Below are positions 52,443 through 64,000 of a stretch of 64,000 bases of DNA, in pieces; position 1 is the stretch's first letter, and each line of letters begins with the position of its first letter. The notes below the pieces were generated by a model. That model made no database searches. It saw only the letters and a list, made by a program, of their open reading frames with translations, and was not told where the DNA came from. The stretch is from the NCBI GenBank assembly GCA_946699065.1, contig CAMPDV010000269.1, positions 186,001 through 250,000 of the forward strand, written 5' to 3'. A program made the translations under genes and the position numbers. Origin of the DNA: Loxodes magnus (taxonomy: Eukaryota > Ciliophora > Karyorelictea > Loxodida > Loxodidae).

Positions 52443-53546
52443 TCATACATAATCTGTGTGACCACTCATGGTCTTACAGGTACCTGTCTTGACGTTCCAT
52501 AGTCTCACCGTCTCATCTCTACTTCCCGATACGATGAACTCTGAATCACTGGATATAGCCACAGATGATACAGAACTAGTGCGACCACTCATGGTCTTAC
52601 AAGTACCTGTCTTGACGTTCCATAGTCTCACCGTATAATCATGACTTCCCGATACGATGAACTCTGAATCACTGGATATAGCCACAGATGATACATAATC
52701 TGTGTGACCACTCATGGTCTTACAGGTACCTGTCTTGACGTTCCATAGTCTCACCGTATAATTATGACTTTCCGATACGATGAACTCTGAATCACTGGAT
52801 ATAGCCACAGATGATACAGAACTAGTGTGACCACTCATGGTCTTACAGGTACCTGTCTTGACGTTCCATAGTCTCACCGTCTCATCTCTACTTCCCGATA
52901 CGATGAACTCTGAATCACTGGATATAGCCACAGATGATACAGAACTAGTGCGACCACTCATGGTCTTACAAGTACCTGTCTTGACGTTCCATAGTCTCAC
53001 CGTATAATCATGACTTCCCGATACGATGAACTCTGAATCAATGGATATAGACACAGATGATACATAACCAGTGTGACCACTCATGGTCTTACAGGTACCT
53101 GTCTTGACGTTCCATAGTCTCACCGTATAATCATGACTTCCCGATACGATGAACTCTGAATCACTGGATATAGCCACAGATGATACATAACTAGTGTGAC
53201 CACTCATGGTCTTACAGGTACCTGTCTTGACGTTCCATAGTCTCACCGTATTATCACTACTTCCCGATACGATGAACTCTGAATCAATGGATATAGCCAC
53301 AGATGATACATAATCTGTGTGACCACTCATGGTCTTACAGGTACCTGTCTTGACGTTCCATAGTCTCACCGTATAATCATGACTTCCCGATACGATGAAC
53401 TCTGAATCACTGGATATAGCCACAGATAATACAGAACTAGAGTGACCACTCATGGTCTTACAGGTACCTGTCTTGACGTTCCATAGTCTCACCGTCTCAT
53501 CTCTACTTCCCGATACGATGAACTCTGAATCAATGGATATAGCCAC
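52443..53546 (-). CDS. Stop-free WD40 stretch, 9 units
   Basis: Nine units between TGA at 53550 and 52443. One unit has two changes in the SGS-D segment (SESHNYTV, near 52763: G20 to E and D23 to N). RTSSV and DYV units dominate. Confidence 0.38.
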   Translation of the reverse strand: MAISIDSEFIVSGSRDETVRLWNVKTGTCKTMSGHSSSVLSVAISSDSEFIVSGSHDYTVRLWNVKTGTCKTMSGHTDYVSSVAISIDSEFIVSGSSDNTVRLWNVKTGTCKTMSGHTSYVSSVAISSDSEFIVSGSHDYTVRLWNVKTGTCKTMSGHTGYVSSVSISIDSEFIVSGSHDYTVRLWNVKTGTCKTMSGRTSSVSSVAISSDSEFIVSGSRDETVRLWNVKTGTCKTMSGHTSSVSSVAISSDSEFIVSESHNYTVRLWNVKTGTCKTMSGHTDYVSSVAISSDSEFIVSGSHDYTVRLWNVKTGTCKTMSGRTSSVSSVAISSDSEFIVSGSRDETVRLWNVKTGTCKTMSGHTDYV

Positions 53547-53549
53547 ATA

Positions 53550-54530
53550 TCATACATAACTAGTGTGACCACTCATGGTCTTACAGGTACCTGTCTTGAC
53601 GTTCCATAGTCTCACCGTATTATCACTACTTCCCGATACGATGAACTCTGAATCACTGGATATAGCCACAGATGATACAGAATAAGTGAGACCACTCTTG
53701 GTCTTACAGGTACCTGTCTTGACGTTCCATAGTCTCACCGTCTCATCTCTACTTCCCGATACGATGAACTCTGAATCAATGGATATAGCCACAGATGATA
53801 CATAACTAGTGTGACCACTCATGGTCTTACAGGTACCTGTCTTGACGTTCCATAGTCTCACCGTATTATCACTACTTCCCGATACGATGAACTCTGAATC
53901 ACTGGATATAGCCACAGATGATACAGAATTTGTGTGACCACTCATGGTCTTACAAGTACCTGTCTTGACGTTCCATAGTCTCACCGTATAATCATGACTT
54001 CCCGATACGATGAACTCTGAATCACTGGATATAGCCACAGATGATACATAACTAGTCTGACCACTCATGGTCTTACAGGTACCTGTCTTGACGTTCCATA
54101 GTCTCACCGTATTATCATTACTTCCCGAGACGATGAACTCTGAATCACTGGATATAGCCTCAGATCTTACATAATCTGTGTGACCACTCATGGTCTTACA
54201 GGTACCTGTATTGACGTTCCATAGTCTCACCGTATTATCACTACTTCCCGATACGATGAACTCTGAATCACTGGATATAGCCACAGCATATACATGACCA
54301 GTGTGACCACTCATGGTCTTACAGGTACCTGTCTTGACGTTCCATAGTCTCACCGTATAATCATGACTTCCCGATACGATGAACTCTGAATCACTGGATA
54401 TAGCCACAGATGATACATAACTAGTGCGACCACTCATGGTCTTACAAGTACCTGTCTTGACGTTCCATAGTCTCACCGTATAATCATGACTTCCCGATAC
54501 GATGAACTCTGAATCAATGGATATAGCCAC
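53550..54530 (-). CDS. Stop-free WD40 stretch, 8 units
   Basis: Open between TGA at 54534 and 53550. It includes a KTKSGLTYS unit (near 53690) and a RSEAIS unit (near 54162). Its lower bound is a TGA in a distinct context (gccacatatcatac, where S7 is Y). Confidence 0.38.
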   Translation of the reverse strand: MAISIDSEFIVSGSHDYTVRLWNVKTGTCKTMSGRTSYVSSVAISSDSEFIVSGSHDYTVRLWNVKTGTCKTMSGHTGHVYAVAISSDSEFIVSGSSDNTVRLWNVNTGTCKTMSGHTDYVRSEAISSDSEFIVSGSNDNTVRLWNVKTGTCKTMSGQTSYVSSVAISSDSEFIVSGSHDYTVRLWNVKTGTCKTMSGHTNSVSSVAISSDSEFIVSGSSDNTVRLWNVKTGTCKTMSGHTSYVSSVAISIDSEFIVSGSRDETVRLWNVKTGTCKTKSGLTYSVSSVAISSDSEFIVSGSSDNTVRLWNVKTGTCKTMSGHTSYV

Positions 54531-54533
54531 ATA

Positions 54534-56075
54534 TCATACATAACTAGTGTGACCACTCATGGTCTTACAGGTACCTGTCTTGACGTTCCATAGTCTCACC
54601 GTCTCATCTGTACTTCCCGATACGATGAACACTGAATCAATGGATATAGCCACAGATGATACATAACTAGTGTGACCACTCATGGTCTTACAGGTACCTG
54701 TCTTGACGTTCCATAGTCTCACCGTATTATCACTACTTCCCGATACGATGAACTCTGAATCACTGGATATAGCCACAGATGATACAGAATTTGTGTGACC
54801 ACTCATGGTCTTACAGGTACCTGTCTTGACGTCCCATAGTCTCACCATATAATCATGACTTCCCGATACGATGAACTCTGAATCACTGGATATAGCCACA
54901 GATCTTACATAATCTGTGTGACCACTCATGGTCTTACAGGTACCTGTCTTGACGTTCCATAGTCTCACCGTATAATCATGACTTCCCGATACGATGAACT
55001 CTGAATCAATGGATATAGCCACAGATGATACATAATCTGTGTGACCACTCATGGTCTTACAGGTACCTGTCTTGACGTTCCATAGTCTCACCGTATTATC
55101 ACTACTTCCCGATACGATGAACTCTGAATCAATGGATATAGCCACAGATGATACATAACTAGTGTGACCACTCATGGTCTTACAGGTACCTGTCTTGACG
55201 TTCCATAGTCTCACCGTATAATCATGACTTCCCGATACGATGAACTCTGAATCAATGGATATAGCCACAGATGATACATAATCTGTGTGACCACTCATGG
55301 TCTTACAGGTACCTGTCTTGACGTTCCATAGTCTCACCGTATTATCACTACTTCCCGATACGATGAACTCTGAATCACTGGATATAGCCACAGATGATAC
55401 AGAATTTGTGTGACCACTCATGGTCTTACAGGTACCTGTCTTGACGTCCCATAGTCTCACCATATAATCATGACTTCCCGATACGATGAACTCTGAATCA
55501 CTGGATATAGCCACAGATAATACATAACCAGTGTGACCACTCATGGTCTTACAGGTACCTGTCTTGACGTTCCATAGTCTCACCGTCTCATCTCTACTTC
55601 CCGATACGATGAACTCTGAATCAATGGATATAGCCACAGATGATACATAATCTGTGTGACCACTCATGGTCTTACAGGTACCTGTCTTGACGTTCCATAG
55701 TCTCACCGTATTATCACTACTTCCCGATACGATGAACTCTGAATCAATGGATATAGCCACAGATGATACATAACTAGTGTGACCACTCATGGTCTTACAG
55801 GTACCTGTCTTGACGTTCCATAGTCTCACCGTATAATCATGACTTCCCGATACGATGAACTCTGAATCACTGGATATAGCCACAGATGATACATAACTAG
55901 TGTGACCACTCATGGTCTTACAGGTACCTGTCTTGACGTTCCATAGTCTCACCGTATTATCACTACTTCCCGATACGATGAACTCTGAATCACTGGATAT
56001 AGCCACAGATAATACAGAACTAGAGTGACCACTCATGGTCTTACAGGTACCTGTCTTGACGTTCCATAGTCTCAC
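54534..56075 (-). CDS. Second-longest stop-free WD40 stretch, 12.7 units
   Basis: Runs from the codon-19 TAG at 56094 down to TGA at 54534 (513 residues from an internal GTG). It holds two DYMVRLWD units (V26 to M) 615 bp apart (near 54846 and 55461), a T22 unit and an SVFIV unit (E15 to V, near 54631). The five-unit internal duplication marked by the M26 units is visible directly. Confidence 0.42.
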   Translation of the reverse strand: MRLWNVKTGTCKTMSGHSSSVLSVAISSDSEFIVSGSSDNTVRLWNVKTGTCKTMSGHTSYVSSVAISSDSEFIVSGSHDYTVRLWNVKTGTCKTMSGHTSYVSSVAISIDSEFIVSGSSDNTVRLWNVKTGTCKTMSGHTDYVSSVAISIDSEFIVSGSRDETVRLWNVKTGTCKTMSGHTGYVLSVAISSDSEFIVSGSHDYMVRLWDVKTGTCKTMSGHTNSVSSVAISSDSEFIVSGSSDNTVRLWNVKTGTCKTMSGHTDYVSSVAISIDSEFIVSGSHDYTVRLWNVKTGTCKTMSGHTSYVSSVAISIDSEFIVSGSSDNTVRLWNVKTGTCKTMSGHTDYVSSVAISIDSEFIVSGSHDYTVRLWNVKTGTCKTMSGHTDYVRSVAISSDSEFIVSGSHDYMVRLWDVKTGTCKTMSGHTNSVSSVAISSDSEFIVSGSSDNTVRLWNVKTGTCKTMSGHTSYVSSVAISIDSVFIVSGSTDETVRLWNVKTGTCKTMSGHTSYV

Positions 56076-58553
56076 CGTATTATCACTACTTCCCTATACG
56101 ATGAACTCTGAATCACTGGATATAGCCACAGCATATACATGACCAGTGTGACCACTCATGGTCTTACAGGTACCTGTCTTGACGTTCCATAGTCTCACCG
56201 TCTCATCTCTACTTCCCGATACGATGAACTCTGAATCACTGGATATAGCCACAGATGATACAGAACTAGTGCGACCACTCATGGTCTTACAAGTACCTGT
56301 CTTGACGTTCCATAGTCTCACCGTATAATCATGACTTCCCGATACGATGAACTCTGAATCACTGGATATAGCCACAGCATATACATGACCAGTGTGACCA
56401 CTCATGGTCTTACAGGTACCTGTCTTGACGTTCCATAGTCTCACTGTCGAATCTCTACTTCCCGATACGATGAACTCTGAATCAATGGATATAGACACAG
56501 ATCATACAGAATTTGTGTGACCACTCATGGTCTTACAGGTACCTGTCTTGACGTTCCATAGTCTCACCGTATAATCATGACTTCCCGATACGATGAACTC
56601 TGAATCAATGGATATAGCCACATATCATACAGAATTTGTGTGACCACTCATGGTCTTACAGGTACCTGTCTTGACGTTCCATAGTCTCACCGTCTCATCT
56701 GTACTTCCCGATACGATGAACTCTGAATCAATGGATATAGCCACAGATGATACATAACTAGTGTGACCACTCATGGTCTTACAGGTACCTGTCTTGACGT
56801 TCCATAGTCTCACCGTATTATCACTACTTCCCGATACGATGAACTCTGAATCACTGGATATAGCCACAGATGATACAGAATTTGTGTGACCACTCATGGT
56901 CTTACAGGTACCTGTCTTGACGTCCCATAGTCTCACCATATAATCATTACTTCCCGATACGATGAACTCTGAATCACTGGATATAGCCACAGCATATACA
57001 TGACCAGTGTGACCACTCATGGTCTTACAGGTACCTGTCTTGACGTTCCATAGTCTCACCGTCTTATCATCACTTCCCGATACGATGAACTCTGAATCAA
57101 TGGATATAGCCACAGCATATACAGAACTAGTGTAACCACTCATGGTCTTACAGGTACCTGTCTTGACGTCCCATAGTCTCACCGTATAATCTCAACTTCC
57201 CGATACGATGAACTCTGAATCACTGGATATAGCCACAGATGATACATAACTAGTATGACCACTCATGGTCTTACAGGTACCTGTCTTGACGTCCCATAGT
57301 CTCACCGTATAATCTCAACTTCCCGATACGATGAACTCTGAATCACTGGATATAGCCACAGCATATACAGAGCTAGTGTGACCACTCATGGTCTTACAGG
57401 TACCTGTCTTGACGTCCCATAGTCTCACCGTATAATCATTACTTCCCGATACGATGAACTCTGAATCAATGGATATAGCCACATATCATACATAACTAGT
57501 GTGACCACTCATGGTCTTACAGGTACCTGTCTTGACGTTCCATAGTCTCACCGTATTATCACTACTTCCCGATACGATGAACACTGAATCAATGGATATA
57601 GCCACAGATGATACATAACTAGTGTGACCACTCATGGTCTTACAGGTACCTGTCTTGACGTTCCATAGTCTCACCGTTTCATCTCTACTTCCCGATACGA
57701 TGAACTCTGAATCAATGGATATAGCCACAGATGATACATAACTAGTGTGACCACTCATGGTCTTACAGGTACCTGTCTTGACGTTCCATAGTCTCACCGT
57801 ATTATCACTACTTCCCGATACGATGAACTCTGAATCAATGGATATAGCCACAGATCATACAGAATTTGTGTGACCACTCATGGTCTTACAAGTACCTGTC
57901 TTGACGTTCCATAGTCTCACCGTATAATCATGACTTCCCGATACGATGAACTCTGAATCACTGGATATAGCCTCAGATGATACATAATCTGTGTGACCAC
58001 TCATGGTCTTACAGGTACCTGTCTTGACGTTCCATAGTCTCACCGTCTCATCTCTACTTCCCGATACGATGAACTCTGAATCAATGGATATAGCCACAGC
58101 ATATTCAAAATAAGAGTGACCACTCATGGTCTTACAGGTACCTGTCTTGACGTTCCATAGTCTCACCGTATAATCATGACTTCCCGATACGATGAACTCT
58201 GAATCACTGGATATAGCCACAGATGATACATAATCTGTGTGACCACTCATGGTCTTACAGGTACCTGTCTTGACGTTCCATAGTCTCACCGTCTCATCTC
58301 TACTTCCCGATACGATGAACTCTGAATCACTGGATATAGACACAGATCATACAGAATTTGTGTGACCACTCATGGTCTTACAGGTACCTGTCTTGACGTT
58401 CCATAGTCTCACCGTATAATCATGACTTCCCGATACGATGAACTCTGAATCACTGGATATAGCCACAGATAATACAGAACTAGAGTGACCACTCATGGTC
58501 TTACAGGTACCTGTCTTGACGTTCCATAGTCTCACCGTATTATCACTACTTCC

Positions 58554-59537
58554 CTATACGATGAACTCTGAATCACTGGATATAGCCACAGCATATACAT
58601 GACCAGTGTGACCACTCATGGTCTTACAGGTACCTGTCTTGACGTTCCATAGTCTCACCGTCTCATCTCTACTTCCCGATACGATGAACTCTGAATCACT
58701 GGATATAGCCACAGATGATACAGAACTAGTGCGACCACTCATGGTCTTACAGGTACCTGTCTTGACGTTCCATAGTCTCACCGTATTATCACTACTTCCC
58801 TATACGATGAACTCTGAATCACTGGATATAGCCACAGCATATACATGACCAGTGTGACCACTCATGGTCTTACAGGTACCTGTCTTGACGTTCCATAGTC
58901 TCACCGTCTCATCTCTACTTCCCGATACGATGAACTCTGAATCACTGGATATAGCCACAGATGATACAGAACTAGTGCGACCACTCATGGTCTTACAAGT
59001 ACCTGTCTTGACGTTCCATAGTCTCACCGTATAATCATGACTTCCCGATACGATGAACTCTGAATCACTGGATATAGCCACAGCATATACATAATCTGTG
59101 TGACCACTCATGGTCTTACAGGTACCTGTCTTGACGTTCCATAGTCTCACCGTCTCATCTCTACTTCCCGATACGATGAACTCTGAATCAATGGATATAG
59201 ACACAGATCATACAGAATTTGTGTGACCACTCATGGTCTTACAGGTACCTGTCTTGACGTTCCATAGTCTCACCGTATAATCATGACTTCCCGATACGAT
59301 GAACTCTGAATCACTGGATATAGCCACAGATGATACAGAACTAGTGCGACCACTCATGGTCTTACAGGTACCTGTCTTGACGTTCCATAGTCTCACCGTA
59401 TAATCATGACTTCCCGATACGATGAACTCTGAATCACTGGATATAGCCACAGATAATACAGAACTAGAGTGACCACTCATGGTCTTACAGGTACCTGTCT
59501 TGACGTTCCATAGTCTCACCGTATTATCACTACTTCC
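58554..59537 (-). repeat. TAG-S19 block, tandem copies
   Basis: TAG at codon 19 occurs at 58554, 58800 (two units on) and 59538 (six units on), each followed on the + strand side by the same GHVYAV unit and an RTSSV unit. The same arrangement lies 20 units away at 56094. One nonsense-bearing unit has been amplified locally several times. Confidence 0.78.
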
Positions 59538-62500
59538 CTATACGATGAACTCTGAATCACTGGATATAGCCACAGCATATACATGACCAGTGTGACCACT
59601 CATGGTCTTACAGGTACCTGTCTTGACGTTCCATAGTCTCACCGTCTCATCTCTACTTCCCGATACGATGAACTCTGAATCACTGGATATAGCCACAGAT
59701 GATACAGAACTAGTGCGACCACTCATGGTCTTACAAGTACCTGTCTTGACGTTCCATAGTCTCACCGTATAATCATGACTTCCCGATACGATGAACTCTG
59801 AATCACTGGATATAGCCACAGCATATACATGACCAGTGTGACCACTCATGGTCTTACAGGTACCTGTCTTGACGTTCCATAGTCTCACCGTCTCATCTCT
59901 ACTTCCCGATACGATGAACTCTGAATCACTGGATATAGCCATAGATGATACAGAACTAGTGCGACCACTCATGGTCTTACAAGTACCTGTCTTGACGTTC
60001 CATAGTCTCACCGTATAATCATGACTTCCCGATACGATGAACTCTGAATCAATGGATATAGACACAGATCATACAGAATTTGTGTGACCACTCATGGTCT
60101 TACAGGTACCTGTCTTGACGTTCCATAGTCTCACCGTATAATCACTACTTCCCGATACGATGAACTCTGAATCAATGGATATAGCCACAGATGATACATA
60201 ATCTGTGTGACCACTCATGGTCTTACAGGTACCTGTCTTGACGTACCATAGTCTCACCGTATTATCACTACTTCCCGATACGATGAACTCTGAATCAATG
60301 GATATAGCCACAGATGATACATAATCTGTGTGACCACTCATGGTCTTACAGGTACCTGTCTTGACGTTCCATAGTCTCACCGTATTATCATGACTTCCCG
60401 ATACGATGAACTCTGAATCACTGGATATAGCCACAGATAATACAGAACTAGAGTGACCACTCATGGTCTTACAGGTACCTGTCTTGACGTTCCATAGTCT
60501 CACCGTCTCATCTCTACTTCCCGATACGATGAACTCTGAATCAATGGATATAGCCACATATCATACATAACTAGTGTGACCACTCATGGTCTTACAGGTA
60601 CCTGTCTTGACGTTCCATAGTCTCACTGTCGAATCTCTACTTCCCGATACGATGAACTCTGAATCACTGGATATAGCCACAGATGATACAGAACTAGTGC
60701 GACCACTCATGGTCTTACAATTACCTGTCTTGACGTTCCATAGTCTCACCGTATAATCATGACTTCCCGATACGATGAACTCTGAATCAATGGATATAGA
60801 CACAGATAGTACATAATGTGTGTGACCACTCATAGTCTTACAGGTACCTGTCTTGACGTTCCATAGTCTCACCGTATAATCATGACTTCCCGATACGATG
60901 AACTCTGAATCACTGGATATAGCCACAGATGATACAGAACTAGTGCGACCACTCATGGTCTTACAAGTACCTGTCTTGACGTTCCATAGTCTCACCGTAT
61001 AATCATGACTTCCCGATACGATGAACTCTGAATCAATGGATATAGCCACAGATCATACATAACCAGTGTGACCACTCATGGTCTTACAGGTACCTGTCTT
61101 GACGTTCCATAGTCTCACCGTCTCATCTCTACTTCCCGATACGATGAACTCTGAATCACTGGATATAGCCACAGATGATACAGAACTAGTGCGACCACTC
61201 ATGGTCTTACAAGTACCTGTCTTGACGTTCCATAGTCTCACCGTATAATCATGACTTCCCGATACGATGAACTCTGAATCACTGGATATAGCCACAGATA
61301 ATACAGAACTAGAGTGACCACTCATGGTCTTACAGGTACCTGTCTTGACGTTCCATAGTCTCACCGTATAATCATGACTTCCCGATACGATGAACTCTGA
61401 ATCACTGGATATAGCCTCAGATCTTACATAATCTGTGTGACCACTCATGGTCTTACAGGTACCTGTCTTGACGTTCCATAGTCTCACCGTATTATCACTA
61501 CTTCCCGATACGATGAACTCTGAATCAATGGATATAGCCACAGATCATACAGAACTAGTGCGACCACTCATGGTCTTACAAGTACCTGTCTTGACGTTCC
61601 ATAGTCTCACCGTATAATCATGACTTCCCGATACGATGAACTCTGAATCAATGGATATAGCCACAGATCATACATAACCAGTGTGACCACTCATGGTCTT
61701 ACAGGTACCTGTCTTGACGTTCCATAGTCTCACCGTCTCATCTCTACTTCCCGATACGATGAACTCTGAATCACTGGATATAGCCACAGATCATACATAA
61801 CCAGTGTGACCACTCATGGTCTTACAGGTACCTGTCTTGACGTTCCATAGTCTCACCGTATAATCTGCACTTCCCGATACGATGAACTCTGAATCAATGG
61901 ATATAGCCTCAGATCTTACATAATCTGTGTGACCACTCATGGTCTTACAGGTACCTGTATTGACGTTCCATAGTCTCACCGTATTATCACTACTTCCCGA
62001 TACGATGAACTCTGAATCACTGGATATAGCCACAGCATATACATGACCAGTGTGACCACTCATGGTCTTACAGGTACCTGTCTTGACGTTCCATAGTCTC
62101 ACCGTCTCATCTCTACTTCCCGATACGATGAACTCTGAATCACTGGATATAGCCACAGCATATTCAAAATAAGAGTGACCACTCATGGTCTTACAGGTAC
62201 CTGTCTTGACGTTCCATAGTCTCACCGTATAATCATGACTTCCCGATACGATGAACTCTGAATCACTGGATATAGCCACAGATCATACAGAATTTGTGTG
62301 ACCACTCATGGTCTTACAGGTACCTGTCTTGACGTTCCATAGTCTCACCGTATAATCATGACTTCCCGATACGATGAACTCTGAATCAATGGATATAGCC
62401 ACAGATGATACATAATCTGTGTGACCACTCATGGTCTTACAGGTACCTGTCTTGACGTACCATAGTCTCACCGTATTATCACTACTTCCCGATACGATGA

Positions 62501-64000
62501 ACTCTGAATCAATGGATATAGCCACAGATGATACATAATCTGTGTGACCACTCATGGTCTTACAGGTACCTGTCTTGACGTTCCATAGTCTCACCGTATT
62601 ATCATGACTTCCCGATACGATGAACTCTGAATCACTGGATATAGCCACAGATCATACATAACCAGTGTGACCACTCATGGTCTTACAGGTACCTGTCTTG
62701 ACGTTCCATAGTCTCACCGTCTCATCTCTACTTCCCGATACGATGAACTCTGAATCAATGGATATAGCCACATATCATACATAACTAGTGTGACCACTCA
62801 TGGTCTTACAGGTACCTGTCTTGACGTTCCATAGTCTCACTGTCGAATCTCTACTTCCCGATACGATGAACTCTGAATCACTGGATATAGCCACAGATAA
62901 TACATAATCTGTGTGACCACTCATGGTCTTACAGGTACATGTCTTGATGTTCCATAGTCTCACTGTCGAATCTCTACTTCCCTATACGATGAACTCTGAA
63001 TCACTGGATATAGCCACAGATGATACAGAACTAGTGCGACCACTCATGGTCTTACAGGTACCTGTCTTGACGTTCCATAGTCTCACCGTATAATCATGAC
63101 TTCCCGATACGATGAACTCTGAATCAATGGATATAGACACAGATCATACATGACTAGTGTGACCACTCATGGTCTTACAGGTACCTGTCTTGACGTTCCA
63201 TAGTCTCACCGTATTATCACTACTTCCCGATACGATGAACTCTGAATCAATGGATATAGACACAGATCATACAGAATTTGTGTGACCACTCATGGTCTTA
63301 CAGGTACCTGTCTTGACGTTCCATAGTCTCACCGTCTCATCTCTACTTCCCGATACGATGAACTCTGAATCACTGGATATAGCCACAGATGATACAGAAT
63401 TTGTGTGACCACTCATGGTCTTACAAGTACCTGTCTTGACGTTCCATAGTCTCACCGTATAATCATGACTTCCCGATACGATGAACTCTGAATCACTGGA
63501 TATAGCCACAGATAGTACATAATGTGTGTGACCACTCATGGTCTTACAGGTACCTGTCTTGACGTTCCATAGTCTCACCGTATAATCATGACTTCCCGAT
63601 ACGATGAACTCTGAATCAATGGATATAGCCACAGATGATACAGAACTAGTGCGACCACTCATGGTCTTACAAGTACCTGTCTTGACGTTCCATAGTCTCA
63701 CCGTATAATCATGACTTCCCGATACGATGAACTCTGAATCAATGGATATAGACACAGATAGTACATAATGTGTGTGACCACTCATGGTCTTACAGGTACC
63801 TGTCTTGACGTTCCATAGTCTCACCGTATAATCTGCACTTCCCGATACGATGAACTCTGAATCACTGGATATAGCCACAGATGATACATAATCTGTGTGA
63901 CCACTCATGGTCTTACAGGTACCTGTATTGACGTTCCATAGTCTCACCGTATTATCACTATTTCCCGATACGATGAACTCTGAATCACTGGATATAGCCA

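Overview
The whole 64 kb window is one uninterrupted tandem array. A 123-bp unit, read on the minus strand, encodes a 41-residue WD40 repeat, about 520 units in all. The array already runs at base 1 and still runs at base 64000, so neither end, promoter, true start codon nor flanking gene is visible. I saw no tRNA, rRNA, CRISPR, IS element or unique spacer. Except for three units of 122 bp, every unit is exactly 123 bp. GC is about 43% (counted by hand on one unit).

Unit register used throughout (minus strand, 41 codons): H1-T2-x3-x4-V5-x6-S7-V8-A9-I10-S11-x12-D13-S14-E15-F16-I17-V18-S19-G20-S21-x22-D23-x24-T25-V26-R27-L28-W29-N30-V31-K32-T33-G34-T35-C36-K37-T38-M39-S40-G41. The GH of the WD40 signature is G41-H1 and the WD is W29-N/D30. 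Nearly all variation sits in codons 3, 4, 6, 12, 22 and 24 (plus 1, 9, 30 and 32) and changes the amino acid; the framework is almost invariant even at third positions. This looks like the concerted evolution with diversifying surface codons known from fungal NACHT-WD40 non-self recognition genes (HET-E/HNWD type).

The puzzle is the stops. By hand I count about 128 in-frame TGA codons at position 6 and six at position 22. These are two of the most variable codons, and Trp is a common residue there in other WD40 proteins. Trp coded by TGG never appears at either position. TGA at position 6 occurs on at least eight different neighbouring alleles, so it spreads like an ordinary allele. Either TGA is a sense codon here (Trp best fits the family), or the array is a non-translated archive or pseudogene. 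Nineteen TAG codons at framework positions, four TGA codons at G20 and three 1-bp deletions favour decay or an archive; no TAA was seen.

Layout: 0.8-5.5 kb, two related blocks about 26-27 units apart; 6.9-13.7 kb, a 23-unit (2829 bp) higher-order repeat in 2.4 copies; 14.2-17.8 kb, a 15/14-unit pair with a conversion-like patch; 22.8-33.4 kb, interleaved 13-unit and 5-unit blocks in several copies; 34.4-38.9 kb, a pair 32 units apart; 40.1-42.0 kb, a tandem duplication carrying a frameshift; 43.3-44.2 kb, a three-unit trimer; 46.1-47.9 kb and 54.5-56.1 kb, the longest stop-free stretches (14.3 and 12.7 units); 56-60 kb, a TAG-bearing block reused four times.

The organism cannot be named. Array size, repeat style and HET-E-like WD40 units suggest a eukaryote (protist, fungus or simple animal), possibly one with a variant code. 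That is inference.
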